NCBI GenBank assembly: GCA_017958585.1
Contig: JAGDCK010000048.1
Coordinates: 1 to 29,967, forward strand
Direction: 5' to 3'
Length of the DNA stretch: 29,967 nucleotides
Source of the DNA: Lachnospiraceae bacterium
Lineage (GTDB): Bacteria > Bacillota > Clostridia > Lachnospirales > Lachnospiraceae
The notes under the pieces are model-generated. The model was not told the DNA's origin, ran no database searches, and saw only the letters and a program-made list of their open reading frames with translations. This document shows, piece by piece, positions 23,510 to 29,967 of the stretch. How positions within the stretch are numbered: the first letter of the stretch is position 1; the number at the start of each line of letters is the position of its first letter. Position numbers and translations under genes: made by a program.

Positions 23510-24325
23510 TCACTCTTTTCCTAATATAAATCTGTCAATGACGGGGATCAGACCGTCCTCGTCGTTTGACTTTGTAATGTAATCCGCAGCTTCCTTTACT
23601 TCCTCTGCCGCATTTGCCATGGCTACGCCAACTGCCGCATACTTTATCATGGAAATATCATTAAATCCGTCACCGCAGGCAACTGTGTCCTCCCTGCTTG
23701 CTCCCATTACATGAAGCATGGAGTCGATTCCCGCTGCTTTGTCCACGCCCTTTGGCATGATCTCTATAAAATACGGTTCCGAGCGGTAAATGCTCAAGTT
23801 GTCACCGTAGATTTTCTGAAGTTTTTTCTCGATCTCAGATGCCTTCTGCGGAGGAGCAGTCATCAGGCACTTGTTTTCCGCAAAGTCAATGTACTCTGCA
23901 AAATTGTCAACCACCTTGATATCGAGACCGTTTATGTGTGCCTCCCATTTGACATAGTCGTCGGGTTCAAAAGCTGATATGACCATGTCGTTCTCGTAGG
24001 AGATCAGGCCGCACTTTTCCATGTTTGCAAACTGGTAAAGTTCTGAGGGCACAGTCATTGGTAACACCAGCTGGCTTATGACTTCACCTGTTGCGCATCT
24101 TACGATCCTGCCGCCGTTAAAACTCATGAGATACCCGCCGTACTTTTTTAATTCCAGCTCATTTTCATATCTGCGCATGCCGGGGGTGGGTCTTCCGGAT
24201 GCCAGGATCACCATATGTCCTGCTTCCATCACTTCCCAGAGTTTTTTCTTTGTGGCATCCGTTATCTCTTTTTTGCTGTTTGTAAGCGTTCCGTCTATAT
24301 CTAATATCAAAATCTTTCTGCTCAT
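23510..24325 (-). CDS. Cof-type HAD hydrolase
   Basis: 271 residues. Cof/type-IIB HAD phosphatase, probably acting on a sugar phosphate or cofactor phosphate. Motif I DIDGT (Asp9, Asp11), motif II around ILASGRP, a Cof-type cap, and motif IV GDGFNDISM. The frame is open from a GTG at 24352, but its ribosome binding site spacing is too short; ATG at 24325 places motif I at the usual distance from the N-terminus, with GGAAAGG 12 nt upstream. First gene of HAD-cca-PEGA. Confidence 0.88.
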   Translation of the reverse strand: MSRKILILDIDGTLTNSKKEITDATKKKLWEVMEAGHMVILASGRPTPGMRRYENELELKKYGGYLMSFNGGRIVRCATGEVISQLVLPMTVPSELYQFANMEKCGLISYENDMVISAFEPDDYVKWEAHINGLDIKVVDNFAEYIDFAENKCLMTAPPQKASEIEKKLQKIYGDNLSIYRSEPYFIEIMPKGVDKAAGIDSMLHVMGASREDTVACGDGFNDISMIKYAAVGVAMANAAEEVKEAADYITKSNDEDGLIPVIDRFILGKE

Positions 24326-24375
24326 GCGACCACTGTACCTTTCCTGAAGCACTGCCCTTTTTCTTTGGTAAGTAT

Positions 24376-24381
24376 ATCATA
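24376..24381 (-). promoter_or_regulatory. Candidate extended -10 of the HAD-cca-PEGA operon
   Basis: Minus strand TGG-TATGAT (-10 at 24381-24376), similar to the TGG-TATAAT of the GNAT gene, about 50 bp upstream of the HAD start. The -35 region is weak (TTATTT). Confidence 0.4.
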
Positions 24382-24400
24382 CCATCACAAAACACGCAAA

Positions 24401-24435
24401 ATAAAGCACCTCCCGATTTACGGGAAGTGCTTTAT
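24401..24435 (-). terminator. Terminator of the foldase gene
   Basis: ATAAAGCACTTCCCG pairs with CGGGAGGTGCTTTAT (one mismatch) around a short loop; a T run follows on the minus strand, 26 bp after the stop. Confidence 0.85.
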
Positions 24436-24460
24436 TAAAAAAATCACTTTTTCAATTTAA

Positions 24461-26074
24461 TTATTCTGCAGTTGTTTCACTTTCTGTCTCTGTTTCTGAC
24501 TCCTCAACTGCCGCATCATCTTCTGCCGCAACGTCTTCGGAAACTGCGTCAAGTGCTTCCTGTGCTGCTTCAACCTTCAGATATGTAAGGTTTCCCTTGG
24601 GATCTTCGATCTCAATTCCCTCTTCGATGCCGTTTGTGTACTCTGTCATGTAATTGGTAACGAGAGTAGATCTGATTGAGAGATAATACTCAGGCTTGTT
24701 GTCACCCACAAAGTAAATAACGTATGTATATCCGTCATCTGAAACGAAGCTTGTCACATCACCGTTTGCGCGGGCTGCGTCATTTAACCATTCCTCAACA
24801 ACCTCGGGAGTTCCGCCCTTTGTAACTGCTTCCACAAGTCCGCCCTCTGCAGTAAGAAGTGTGGTGTCATTGTACTTGTCAGCGATCTCTGCAAAGCTTT
24901 CCTCTGTAGCCGCACCGCTTCTCCACTCTTCGATGATCGCATCACCGCTTACAGCTTCCTCGCCTTCTGCCGCTGCAGGAAGGATGATGAAACGAGCTGA
25001 TTTTGTGGGCCCTTTGTCAAGAGTCTTCTCCTCGAAGCGAAGTACGTAGTACTGGTTGAGTCCCGCATCCTCAAGGATTGTGGTGTCGCCCTCTTTTCTG
25101 GCATCATCATAGAGCCAGTCTCTGATAGTGGATGATGTTCCGCTGTAAGTAGCGTCATCTTTTAATGCAAACTCTTCGCTTGCGGCACCACTTTCAAGTC
25201 CCTCAAGGAACTCGTCTGCCTTAGCCTTTGCTTCCTCCATGGCCTTTGCTACTTCTGCCTCTGAAGGAGTGTAAGAACCATCCTCTGAAACCTCTGCTCC
25301 CTCGTCAGCAAGGTCTGTGGGCTCCTCGGGAAGTTCAGCCTTGAATACTGCCTGGTAGTAATCTACCTTGTCATAGTTGTTTCTGTTCTCGTTGTAATAT
25401 TCTTCGATCTGATCATCTGTTACGGTTGCCTCATAAGCATCCTGGATCGAATCATAGTAAGCATTGATATAAGCTGAATTTCTGACATACTCTTCAACTC
25501 TTGAAAGAGTTGCATATTCACCAAACACGCTCTGTACATATGCCTTGACTGACTGAGCGTTATCCTTTGCGGCACTTTCCGCAGCAGTCTTAAATGTATC
25601 CCAGTCTTTGTCGGTGTTGTACTCAAAACCTGCTTCCTTTGCTGCCTTCTCCAGTGCCTTTACAGATACAAGGCTCTGAGCTGTCAGCTGATCAAAGTAA
25701 TCACCCCATGTAAGTGTGTCTGAATACATCTGAGTTGAAAAATCCGAATTCACATCAAGTCCGAAATATGAAAGATATGAACCGTAGCTTGCGATGTAAT
25801 TGTTTACCACCACGCTGTGATTGTAATCAAACTCTACTTTATTGACGCTCTCATCAGCCACCTTGATGTAGGTGCCGTTGACCATCAGATAATTTCTGAT
25901 GGGGAAGGATGCCACAAGTGCTACCAGAAGCACTACGATTAAGATACCAAAAAATGTATCCGTCTTTTTCTGCTTTCCGGCCTTTGCCTTCTCCTCAGCC
26001 TTTCTCTGCATTTTAAGATCATATTTTGTCATGGTCTTTTCATTGCTTTCTTTTACATTTTCATTCTTTGCCAT
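24461..26074 (-). CDS. Membrane-anchored extracellular foldase with two parvulin-like repeats
   Basis: 537 residues. A highly charged cytosolic N-terminus (1-39), one transmembrane helix (about 40-60), then an outside SurA/PrsA-like region: a helical chaperone part (about 75-235) and two parvulin-type peptidyl-prolyl isomerase repeats (about 236-351 and 358-460). The repeats align with each other at RDWLYDDARKEGD versus EEWLNDAARANGD and at their YYVLRF/YVIYFV strands. The tail (505-537) is Glu/Ala/Thr-rich and likely disordered. PrsA-like proteins help secreted proteins fold at the membrane-wall interface. Both isomerase repeats look divergent, so activity is uncertain. AAGGGAG lies 9 nt before the ATG. 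Monocistronic. Confidence 0.85.
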   Translation of the reverse strand: MAKNENVKESNEKTMTKYDLKMQRKAEEKAKAGKQKKTDTFFGILIVVLLVALVASFPIRNYLMVNGTYIKVADESVNKVEFDYNHSVVVNNYIASYGSYLSYFGLDVNSDFSTQMYSDTLTWGDYFDQLTAQSLVSVKALEKAAKEAGFEYNTDKDWDTFKTAAESAAKDNAQSVKAYVQSVFGEYATLSRVEEYVRNSAYINAYYDSIQDAYEATVTDDQIEEYYNENRNNYDKVDYYQAVFKAELPEEPTDLADEGAEVSEDGSYTPSEAEVAKAMEEAKAKADEFLEGLESGAASEEFALKDDATYSGTSSTIRDWLYDDARKEGDTTILEDAGLNQYYVLRFEEKTLDKGPTKSARFIILPAAAEGEEAVSGDAIIEEWRSGAATEESFAEIADKYNDTTLLTAEGGLVEAVTKGGTPEVVEEWLNDAARANGDVTSFVSDDGYTYVIYFVGDNKPEYYLSIRSTLVTNYMTEYTNGIEEGIEIEDPKGNLTYLKVEAAQEALDAVSEDVAAEDDAAVEESETETESETTAE

Positions 26075-26177
26075 AATAAACTTCTCCCTTTTTTATTCAT
26101 AGAAGCGCATTGCATTATTTTACAGCATTTTTCTTAAAAAATAAAGGCATTTCACATCTATTTCACAATTTAAGAAA

Positions 26178-26242
26178 GCATGCCGCTTGCGACATGCTCC
26201 CGCACAGACAGATGAAAAGCTTCCATCCGTCTGCGCTTTTTT
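26178..26242. terminator. Double stem-loop between leuA fusion and foldase gene
   Basis: Two hairpins: GCATG(C)CGC/GCG(A)CATGC at 26178-26197, followed on the minus strand by TTTCTTA, and CAGAC(A)GATG/CATC(C)GTCTG at 26202-26236, followed on the plus strand by six T. Together they close the leuA fusion transcript on the minus strand. Confidence 0.65.
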
Positions 26243-26276
26243 GTGATTGTTTTAGGTAATCTGCCTTAACGGCATG

Positions 26277-28286
26277 TTATTTTGCACTCTTTCTGTACTG
26301 AACCGGTGTGAGTTCAAATGATCTCTTGAAAAGTCTGATGAAGTGCTCCACGTTCTCATATCCCACTGTGGCTGAGATGCTTTCCACCGTCATATCCGTT
26401 TCCTTTAAGAGGTTCTTTGCCTTTTTCATCCTCTCTTCCTTCACAACTTCCTGGAAGGTAACCCCTGCCCTTTCCTTAATATACTTTGACAGGTAAGGCT
26501 TTGAGAGATGGAAATACTCGGAAAGGCTCTCAAGAGTAACAACTGTATAGTTTTTCTGGATGAAACTGATGATGTCAACGATCCTCTCATCTCTTCCGGA
26601 GGTGATATGCTGCTCCTTTGTGAGCTTGTTTGCTGCGGAAACCAATGCGGCTATGGAAGCCTTGATGATATCCTCATCCACACCTACGCCCCAGTAGAAT
26701 TTTCCTTCGTACATGATGCCGACGTAGGCTGCAGCCTTTGAGCTTGAACCCTTGCTGATGGCGTGCTCCTCATAGATCGAGAGCTCGTACTTAATTCCAA
26801 AATATGTCTTTATGGCGTTACTTACAGCATCCAGACGACCGTTACCCATGGTGACGATCTTTCTGCGCTGACCTGACTGCTCTATATCCACCTCTGCTGA
26901 GATACCGTTTACCTGAGTGAAGTGGCACTCGGGGATATTGAACACGGTTCTGGGGAGGATATAATTTTCCTCAAATATGGAGTAGATCTCCTTTGGCAAA
27001 AGCTCCTGATGGCGCTTGTCGGATACACCTTTTATGAGGTAACCCACTTCCTCCTGCATTTGCTTTGGAACTGAGAAACCAAACTGATTCTTTAATACGA
27101 ATGCTACGCCACCTTTACCTGATGTGGAATTGATCCTGATAACATCGGACTCGTATTCTCTTCCCACGTCCGAAGGGTCGATGGGCAGATACGGAATATC
27201 CCATCTCTTTCCGCTCTTTCCTTCGTTTCTCCAGTTCATTCCCTTGCTGATGGCATCCTGATGAGATCCTGAGAAAGCTGTAAATACCAGGTCTCCCGCA
27301 TAAGGAGTTCTCTCGTGAACCTTCATGCCGGTGAACGACTCGTATGCCTCTCTGATATCCATGACATGAGAGAAGTCAAGGCCGCTGTCCACACCATGTG
27401 AAACCATGTTCATGGCTACAGTCACCAGATCCACATTTCCGGTTCTCTCTCCGTTTCCGAAAAGAGTTCCCTCCACTCTGTCGGCTCCTGCTAAAATACC
27501 AAACTCCGCATCACTTATTCCGCATCCTCTGTCATTGTGTGGATGAACACTGACTACGATGTTTTCTCTGTACTTTAAATTCTTGCTCATGTACTCAACC
27601 TGGCTTGCAAATACATGGGGCATTGCCACCTGCACTGTGGTGGGCAGATTGATGATGGGCTTGTGACTGCTCTCGGGCTTCCACACATCAAGTACAGCGT
27701 TACATACCTCAAGCGCATACTCGGGCTCGGTCTGTGAAAAGCTCTCGGGACTGTACTCAAATCTGAAATCGCCGTCGGTCTGGTTTGCAAGATCCTTTAA
27801 CATCTTTGCTCCGTCAACCGCAAGCTTTTTGATCTCTTCTTTGTTCTTTTTAAAAACCTGCTCTCTCTGTTCCACGCTGGTGGAGTTGTAGAGATGAATG
27901 ATGGCATGGGGTGCGCCCTTTACCGCATCGAAGGTTTTCTTTATGATATGCTCTCTCGCCTGAGTCAGTACCTGGATGGTCACATCATCGGGGATAAGCT
28001 TCTTTTCGATAAGTGCACGGATGAAATTGTACTCTGTGTCGGACGAAGCGGGGAATCCCACCTCGATCTCTTTGAATCCGATTTTCACAAGGAGCTTGAA
28101 AAATTCCAATTTCTGTTCCAGACTCATGGGATCGATAAGTGCCTGATTTCCGTCACGTAAATCTACACTGCACCAGATAGGAGGGTGCTCTATTGAATCC
28201 TTCTTTACCCAGTCGTAAGTCATAACCGGAGGAAGATGGTAGGTTTTTCCATATTTCTCACTGAAGTTCACATTAATCTCGCTCAT
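26277..28286 (-). CDS. leuA: 2-isopropylmalate synthase fused to a C-terminal AraC-type DNA-binding domain
   Basis: 669 residues; a normal long-form LeuA has about 550-560. Residues 1-400 form the synthase barrel that joins acetyl-CoA and 2-oxoisovalerate, the first step of leucine synthesis: DLRDGNQAL (metal site, Arg44-Asp45) and HPHNDRG (His248, His250). Residues about 440-555 are the leucine-binding regulatory domain (VDIEQSG, SISKGSSSKAAAYVG-like block, GVDEDIIKASIAALVSA). After a short linker (556-566), residues 567-665 form a two-helix-turn-helix AraC/XylS domain: LSEYFHLSKPYLSKYIKE, then VGYENVEHFIRLFKRSF and the closing ELTPVQYRK. One continuous frame, with no frameshift or internal ribosome binding site seen. 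AAAAAGGAG lies 7 nt before the ATG. Monocistronic. The inferred role is enzyme plus leucine-responsive regulator. Confidence 0.93.
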   Translation of the reverse strand: MSEINVNFSEKYGKTYHLPPVMTYDWVKKDSIEHPPIWCSVDLRDGNQALIDPMSLEQKLEFFKLLVKIGFKEIEVGFPASSDTEYNFIRALIEKKLIPDDVTIQVLTQAREHIIKKTFDAVKGAPHAIIHLYNSTSVEQREQVFKKNKEEIKKLAVDGAKMLKDLANQTDGDFRFEYSPESFSQTEPEYALEVCNAVLDVWKPESSHKPIINLPTTVQVAMPHVFASQVEYMSKNLKYRENIVVSVHPHNDRGCGISDAEFGILAGADRVEGTLFGNGERTGNVDLVTVAMNMVSHGVDSGLDFSHVMDIREAYESFTGMKVHERTPYAGDLVFTAFSGSHQDAISKGMNWRNEGKSGKRWDIPYLPIDPSDVGREYESDVIRINSTSGKGGVAFVLKNQFGFSVPKQMQEEVGYLIKGVSDKRHQELLPKEIYSIFEENYILPRTVFNIPECHFTQVNGISAEVDIEQSGQRRKIVTMGNGRLDAVSNAIKTYFGIKYELSIYEEHAISKGSSSKAAAYVGIMYEGKFYWGVGVDEDIIKASIAALVSAANKLTKEQHITSGRDERIVDIISFIQKNYTVVTLESLSEYFHLSKPYLSKYIKERAGVTFQEVVKEERMKKAKNLLKETDMTVESISATVGYENVEHFIRLFKRSFELTPVQYRKSAK

Positions 28287-28417
28287 TTTAGGTCTCCTTT
28301 TTCATAGTGACTCAAGTTTATCACCGAATTTTAGGTCAAACAAGGTACAATTTTATCGTTCGTGTTGATTTATTTTATCATATATCTATATAAAATAGTT
28401 GATTTTCTTTAAAATTT

Positions 28418-28447
28418 ATTGTATTTCTATTGATTTTGTTTAAGCAA
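28418..28447 (-). promoter_or_regulatory. Candidate promoter and repeat sites of the leuA fusion gene
   Basis: Minus strand -35 TTGCTT (28447-28442), 18-bp spacer, -10 TACAAT (28423-28418). Three direct repeats of AATCAAY on the minus strand (plus-strand RTTGATT at 28429, 28398 and 28364) lie in and downstream of the promoter, 31 and 34 bp apart. No T-box and no leucine-rich leader peptide is seen in the ~130-nt leader. Confidence 0.5.
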
Positions 28448-28462
28448 CAAAAATGCACAAAA

Positions 28463-28488
28463 AAATACCACCGATAACGGTGGTATTT
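28463..28488 (-). terminator. Terminator of the HD-GYP gene
   Basis: AAATACCACCG pairs with CGGTGGTATTT (11 bp) around a four-base loop with a long T run on the minus strand, 12 bp after the stop. Confidence 0.88.
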
Positions 28489-28499
28489 AATCAATCTGC

Positions 28500-29645
28500 T
28501 TATATTTCTTTCTTTAAAGCGTCATCCAGCATTTTCTTTAAGTCGAAGCGCTGGCTGATGACATCCATCTTCTCCAGATCGTTTTTCAATGTGTCCGCGA
28601 TCTCGCTTAAGCACTCCAGGAGAAAAGGATTGAAAACTCCGCTCTCGCCGTTGTATATCATCTGCATTGCTTTCTCATGGGCATATGCAGGTTTGTAAAC
28701 TCTTAAGCTTACCAGGGAATCATAAACATCTGCGATGGATACGATCTGTGCACTGATAGGGATCTCATCTCCCACAAGTCCGTCCGGGTATCCTCCTCCG
28801 TCATATCTCTCATGGTGCCATCTGCAGATATCGTAAGCTGTCTTGATGAGCGGCTCGTTTTGATAAAACGGAATGTTCTCAAGCATCTGGGCGCCGATCA
28901 TGGTATGGGTCTTCATGATATCAAACTCGCTCTTTGTGAGTTTCCCGGGTTTATTCAAAATCTCGGCGGGAATTGCTATCTTTCCGATATCATGCATGGA
29001 ACTTGCCGTACAGATCAAAAAGATCTCCTCTTCCGTAAGTCTGTACCTGTCCGTCTTCTCTACAACCTTGCGGCAAAGGAGTTCGGTTATATTGTTGATC
29101 CTGATGACATGCAGCCCGCTTTCGCCGTTACGAAACTCCACGATGTGGCTGAGCATGTTGATCATGATACTGTTGGATTTCTGTCTCTGATAAACCTGAT
29201 CCTGCACCAGTCGCATGAGTTTTTTCTGCTTTGCGTACATAAGGATCGTGTTTACCACGCGCTTGTGAACCACATTTGAGTTGAAAGGACGACTGATGTA
29301 ATCGGTCACTCCCATGGAGAATGCCTTCTCGATAAACTGGTCGTCATTGTAAACGGTGATCATGATGACCGGGATACTGTCCAAAAGCCTGTAGCGCTTC
29401 ATGGCTTTCAATACTTCAAATCCGTCCGCCCTCGGCATAACTATATCCAAAAGGACCAGATCGATCTCATCCTTCTTGGACATAATCGTATCAAGAGCTT
29501 CCACACCGTCTTTTACCAAAATCAGGTTGAACTCATCGCACAGCATATCTCTCAGCACATTGCGGTTCAGTTCCGTGTCGTCTGCGATCAAAATCGTCTG
29601 CTTATGTAATTCATCACTAAATAATGCCTTGTCGATTTCAGCCAT
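28500..29645 (-). CDS. Response regulator with HD-GYP output domain
   Basis: 381 residues. The N-terminal receiver (about 16-135) has the acidic pair Asp22-Asp23, phospho-acceptor Asp67 (LLDIVMP) and Thr97, but SRPF at 118-121 puts Arg119 where Lys is nearly invariant. After a helical linker (136-165) comes an HD-GYP domain: HDIGKIAIP (His218-Asp219), KTHTMIGAQML, and HHERYDGGGYPDGL (277-290), all motifs intact, so cyclic di-GMP hydrolysis is likely. No sensor kinase is adjacent. The ATG has GAGG about 13 nt upstream, a long spacing, so initiation may be weak. Confidence 0.92.
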   Translation of the reverse strand: MAEIDKALFSDELHKQTILIADDTELNRNVLRDMLCDEFNLILVKDGVEALDTIMSKKDEIDLVLLDIVMPRADGFEVLKAMKRYRLLDSIPVIMITVYNDDQFIEKAFSMGVTDYISRPFNSNVVHKRVVNTILMYAKQKKLMRLVQDQVYQRQKSNSIMINMLSHIVEFRNGESGLHVIRINNITELLCRKVVEKTDRYRLTEEEIFLICTASSMHDIGKIAIPAEILNKPGKLTKSEFDIMKTHTMIGAQMLENIPFYQNEPLIKTAYDICRWHHERYDGGGYPDGLVGDEIPISAQIVSIADVYDSLVSLRVYKPAYAHEKAMQMIYNGESGVFNPFLLECLSEIADTLKNDLEKMDVISQRFDLKKMLDDALKKEI

Positions 29646-29714
29646 AAAATTTTTTGAACCTCGTCTGATTCCAAAACCTGTTACTGCTTCATGTCTAAAG
29701 GTGCATCTAATCTT

Positions 29715-29743
29715 ATTTTACTAACTATTTCCTGATTTTTCAA
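29715..29743 (-). promoter_or_regulatory. Candidate sigma-A promoter of the HD-GYP gene
   Basis: Minus strand -35 TTGAAA (29743-29738), 17-bp spacer, -10 TAAAAT (29720-29715), about 70 bp before the start codon. Confidence 0.6.
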
Positions 29744-29833
29744 TTTATTTTTGTGAAAAGTATGCAAAAGTGTGATTTTTTGGTTTGTTCGGACAAAAGA
29801 AAGTCTGTTTCATGACCGACAATTTTGTAAAAA

Positions 29834-29967
29834 AGAATCTCGCTTGCGAGATTCTACGCGCCGAGCGCGTGTTGCTTTAGCAACAATCTTCTTCTCGCGC
29901 GAGTGCGCATCCTTAGCGGAGCGCTTTTTACTTTATAGGAAATTCGGAGGAATTTCCTATAAAGTAA
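29834..29967. repeat. Hairpin-mosaic intergenic repeat, right copy
   Basis: Successive perfect stems: AGAATCTCGC/GCGAGATTCT with TT loop (29834-29855), ACGCGC/GCGCGT with CGA loop (29856-29870), TGTTGCT/AGCAACA (29870-29885), CTCGCGCGAG, AGCG-GAG-CGCT, and the long GGAG-loop stem cut by the window end. From 29866 it matches the left-end copy, except for a 17-nt length difference. It is cut off mid-stem, as expected for a contig end. Confidence 0.85.

Noticed and set aside
26277..28286. The LeuA-AraC junction as an assembly or frameshift artefact joining two genes
   Set aside because: The join falls exactly at the domain boundary, in one frame, with a plausible linker and no start codon with ribosome binding site at the junction. 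A single-nucleotide error cannot be wholly excluded without reads.
28287..28420. T-box or leucine leader-peptide attenuator upstream of leuA
   Set aside because: No T-box core, no run of Leu codons and no terminator/antiterminator pair in the leader; only a five-codon frame overlapping the ribosome binding site.

Overview
The window looks like a chromosomal piece of a low-to-mid GC Gram-positive of the order Clostridiales/Lachnospirales, most likely a Lachnospiraceae member of the Butyrivibrio/Roseburia type. This is inferred from the gene families: MalEFG plus a GH13 glycosidase, a PadR-DUF1700-DUF4097 operon, DUF3048, DegV, a PEGA lipoprotein, the rqcP-divIC-tilS-hpt-ftsH block, AGGAGG ribosome binding sites and sigma-A promoters. 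Almost everything is on the minus strand; only the PadR operon (5.6-7.7 kb) is convincingly on the plus strand. I see no phage, plasmid or transposase gene. Both ends lie in the same hairpin-rich repeat, so the window is probably a whole assembly contig that broke at a dispersed element.

Layout: 1-160 hairpin repeat; 280-765 GNAT acetyltransferase; 961-4999 maltodextrin-type ABC importer malE-malF-malG (no ATPase here), with a stem-loop between malE and malF; 5165-5455 two copies of a ~135-bp intergenic repeat; 5479-7740 PadR regulator with a palindrome-packed promoter, a six-TM HAAS/DUF1700 protein and a DUF4097 repeat protein; 7856-8050 a small hypothetical; 8540-8945 two glycine tRNAs with a perfect promoter, a terminator and a row of strong hairpins; 9026-15367 a minus-strand run of DUF3810 metalloprotease-like, DUF3048 lipoprotein, DegV, acyltransferase-like protein and GH13 glycosidase (transcribed in the reverse of that order); 15582-15772 two terminators with an unexplained interval between them.

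The centre (15783-20711) is conserved housekeeping, in transcription order hup, rqcP, divIC, tilS, hpt, ftsH: nucleoid protein, ribosome quality control, division, tRNA-Ile lysidine formation, purine salvage and membrane proteolysis. The sporulation genes often found inside this block in spore formers (yabP, yabQ, spoIIE) are absent. Next comes the operon HAD phosphatase - cca - PEGA lipoprotein, then an extracellular foldase with two parvulin-like repeats.

The most unusual gene is at 26277-28286. It encodes a complete 2-isopropylmalate synthase, including its leucine-sensing regulatory domain, continuous in frame with a C-terminal AraC-type DNA-binding domain of about 100 residues. It looks like a one-protein leucine-biosynthesis enzyme and regulator. 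A response regulator with an HD-GYP output domain (28500-29645) follows, whose receiver domain has Arg where Lys is conserved.
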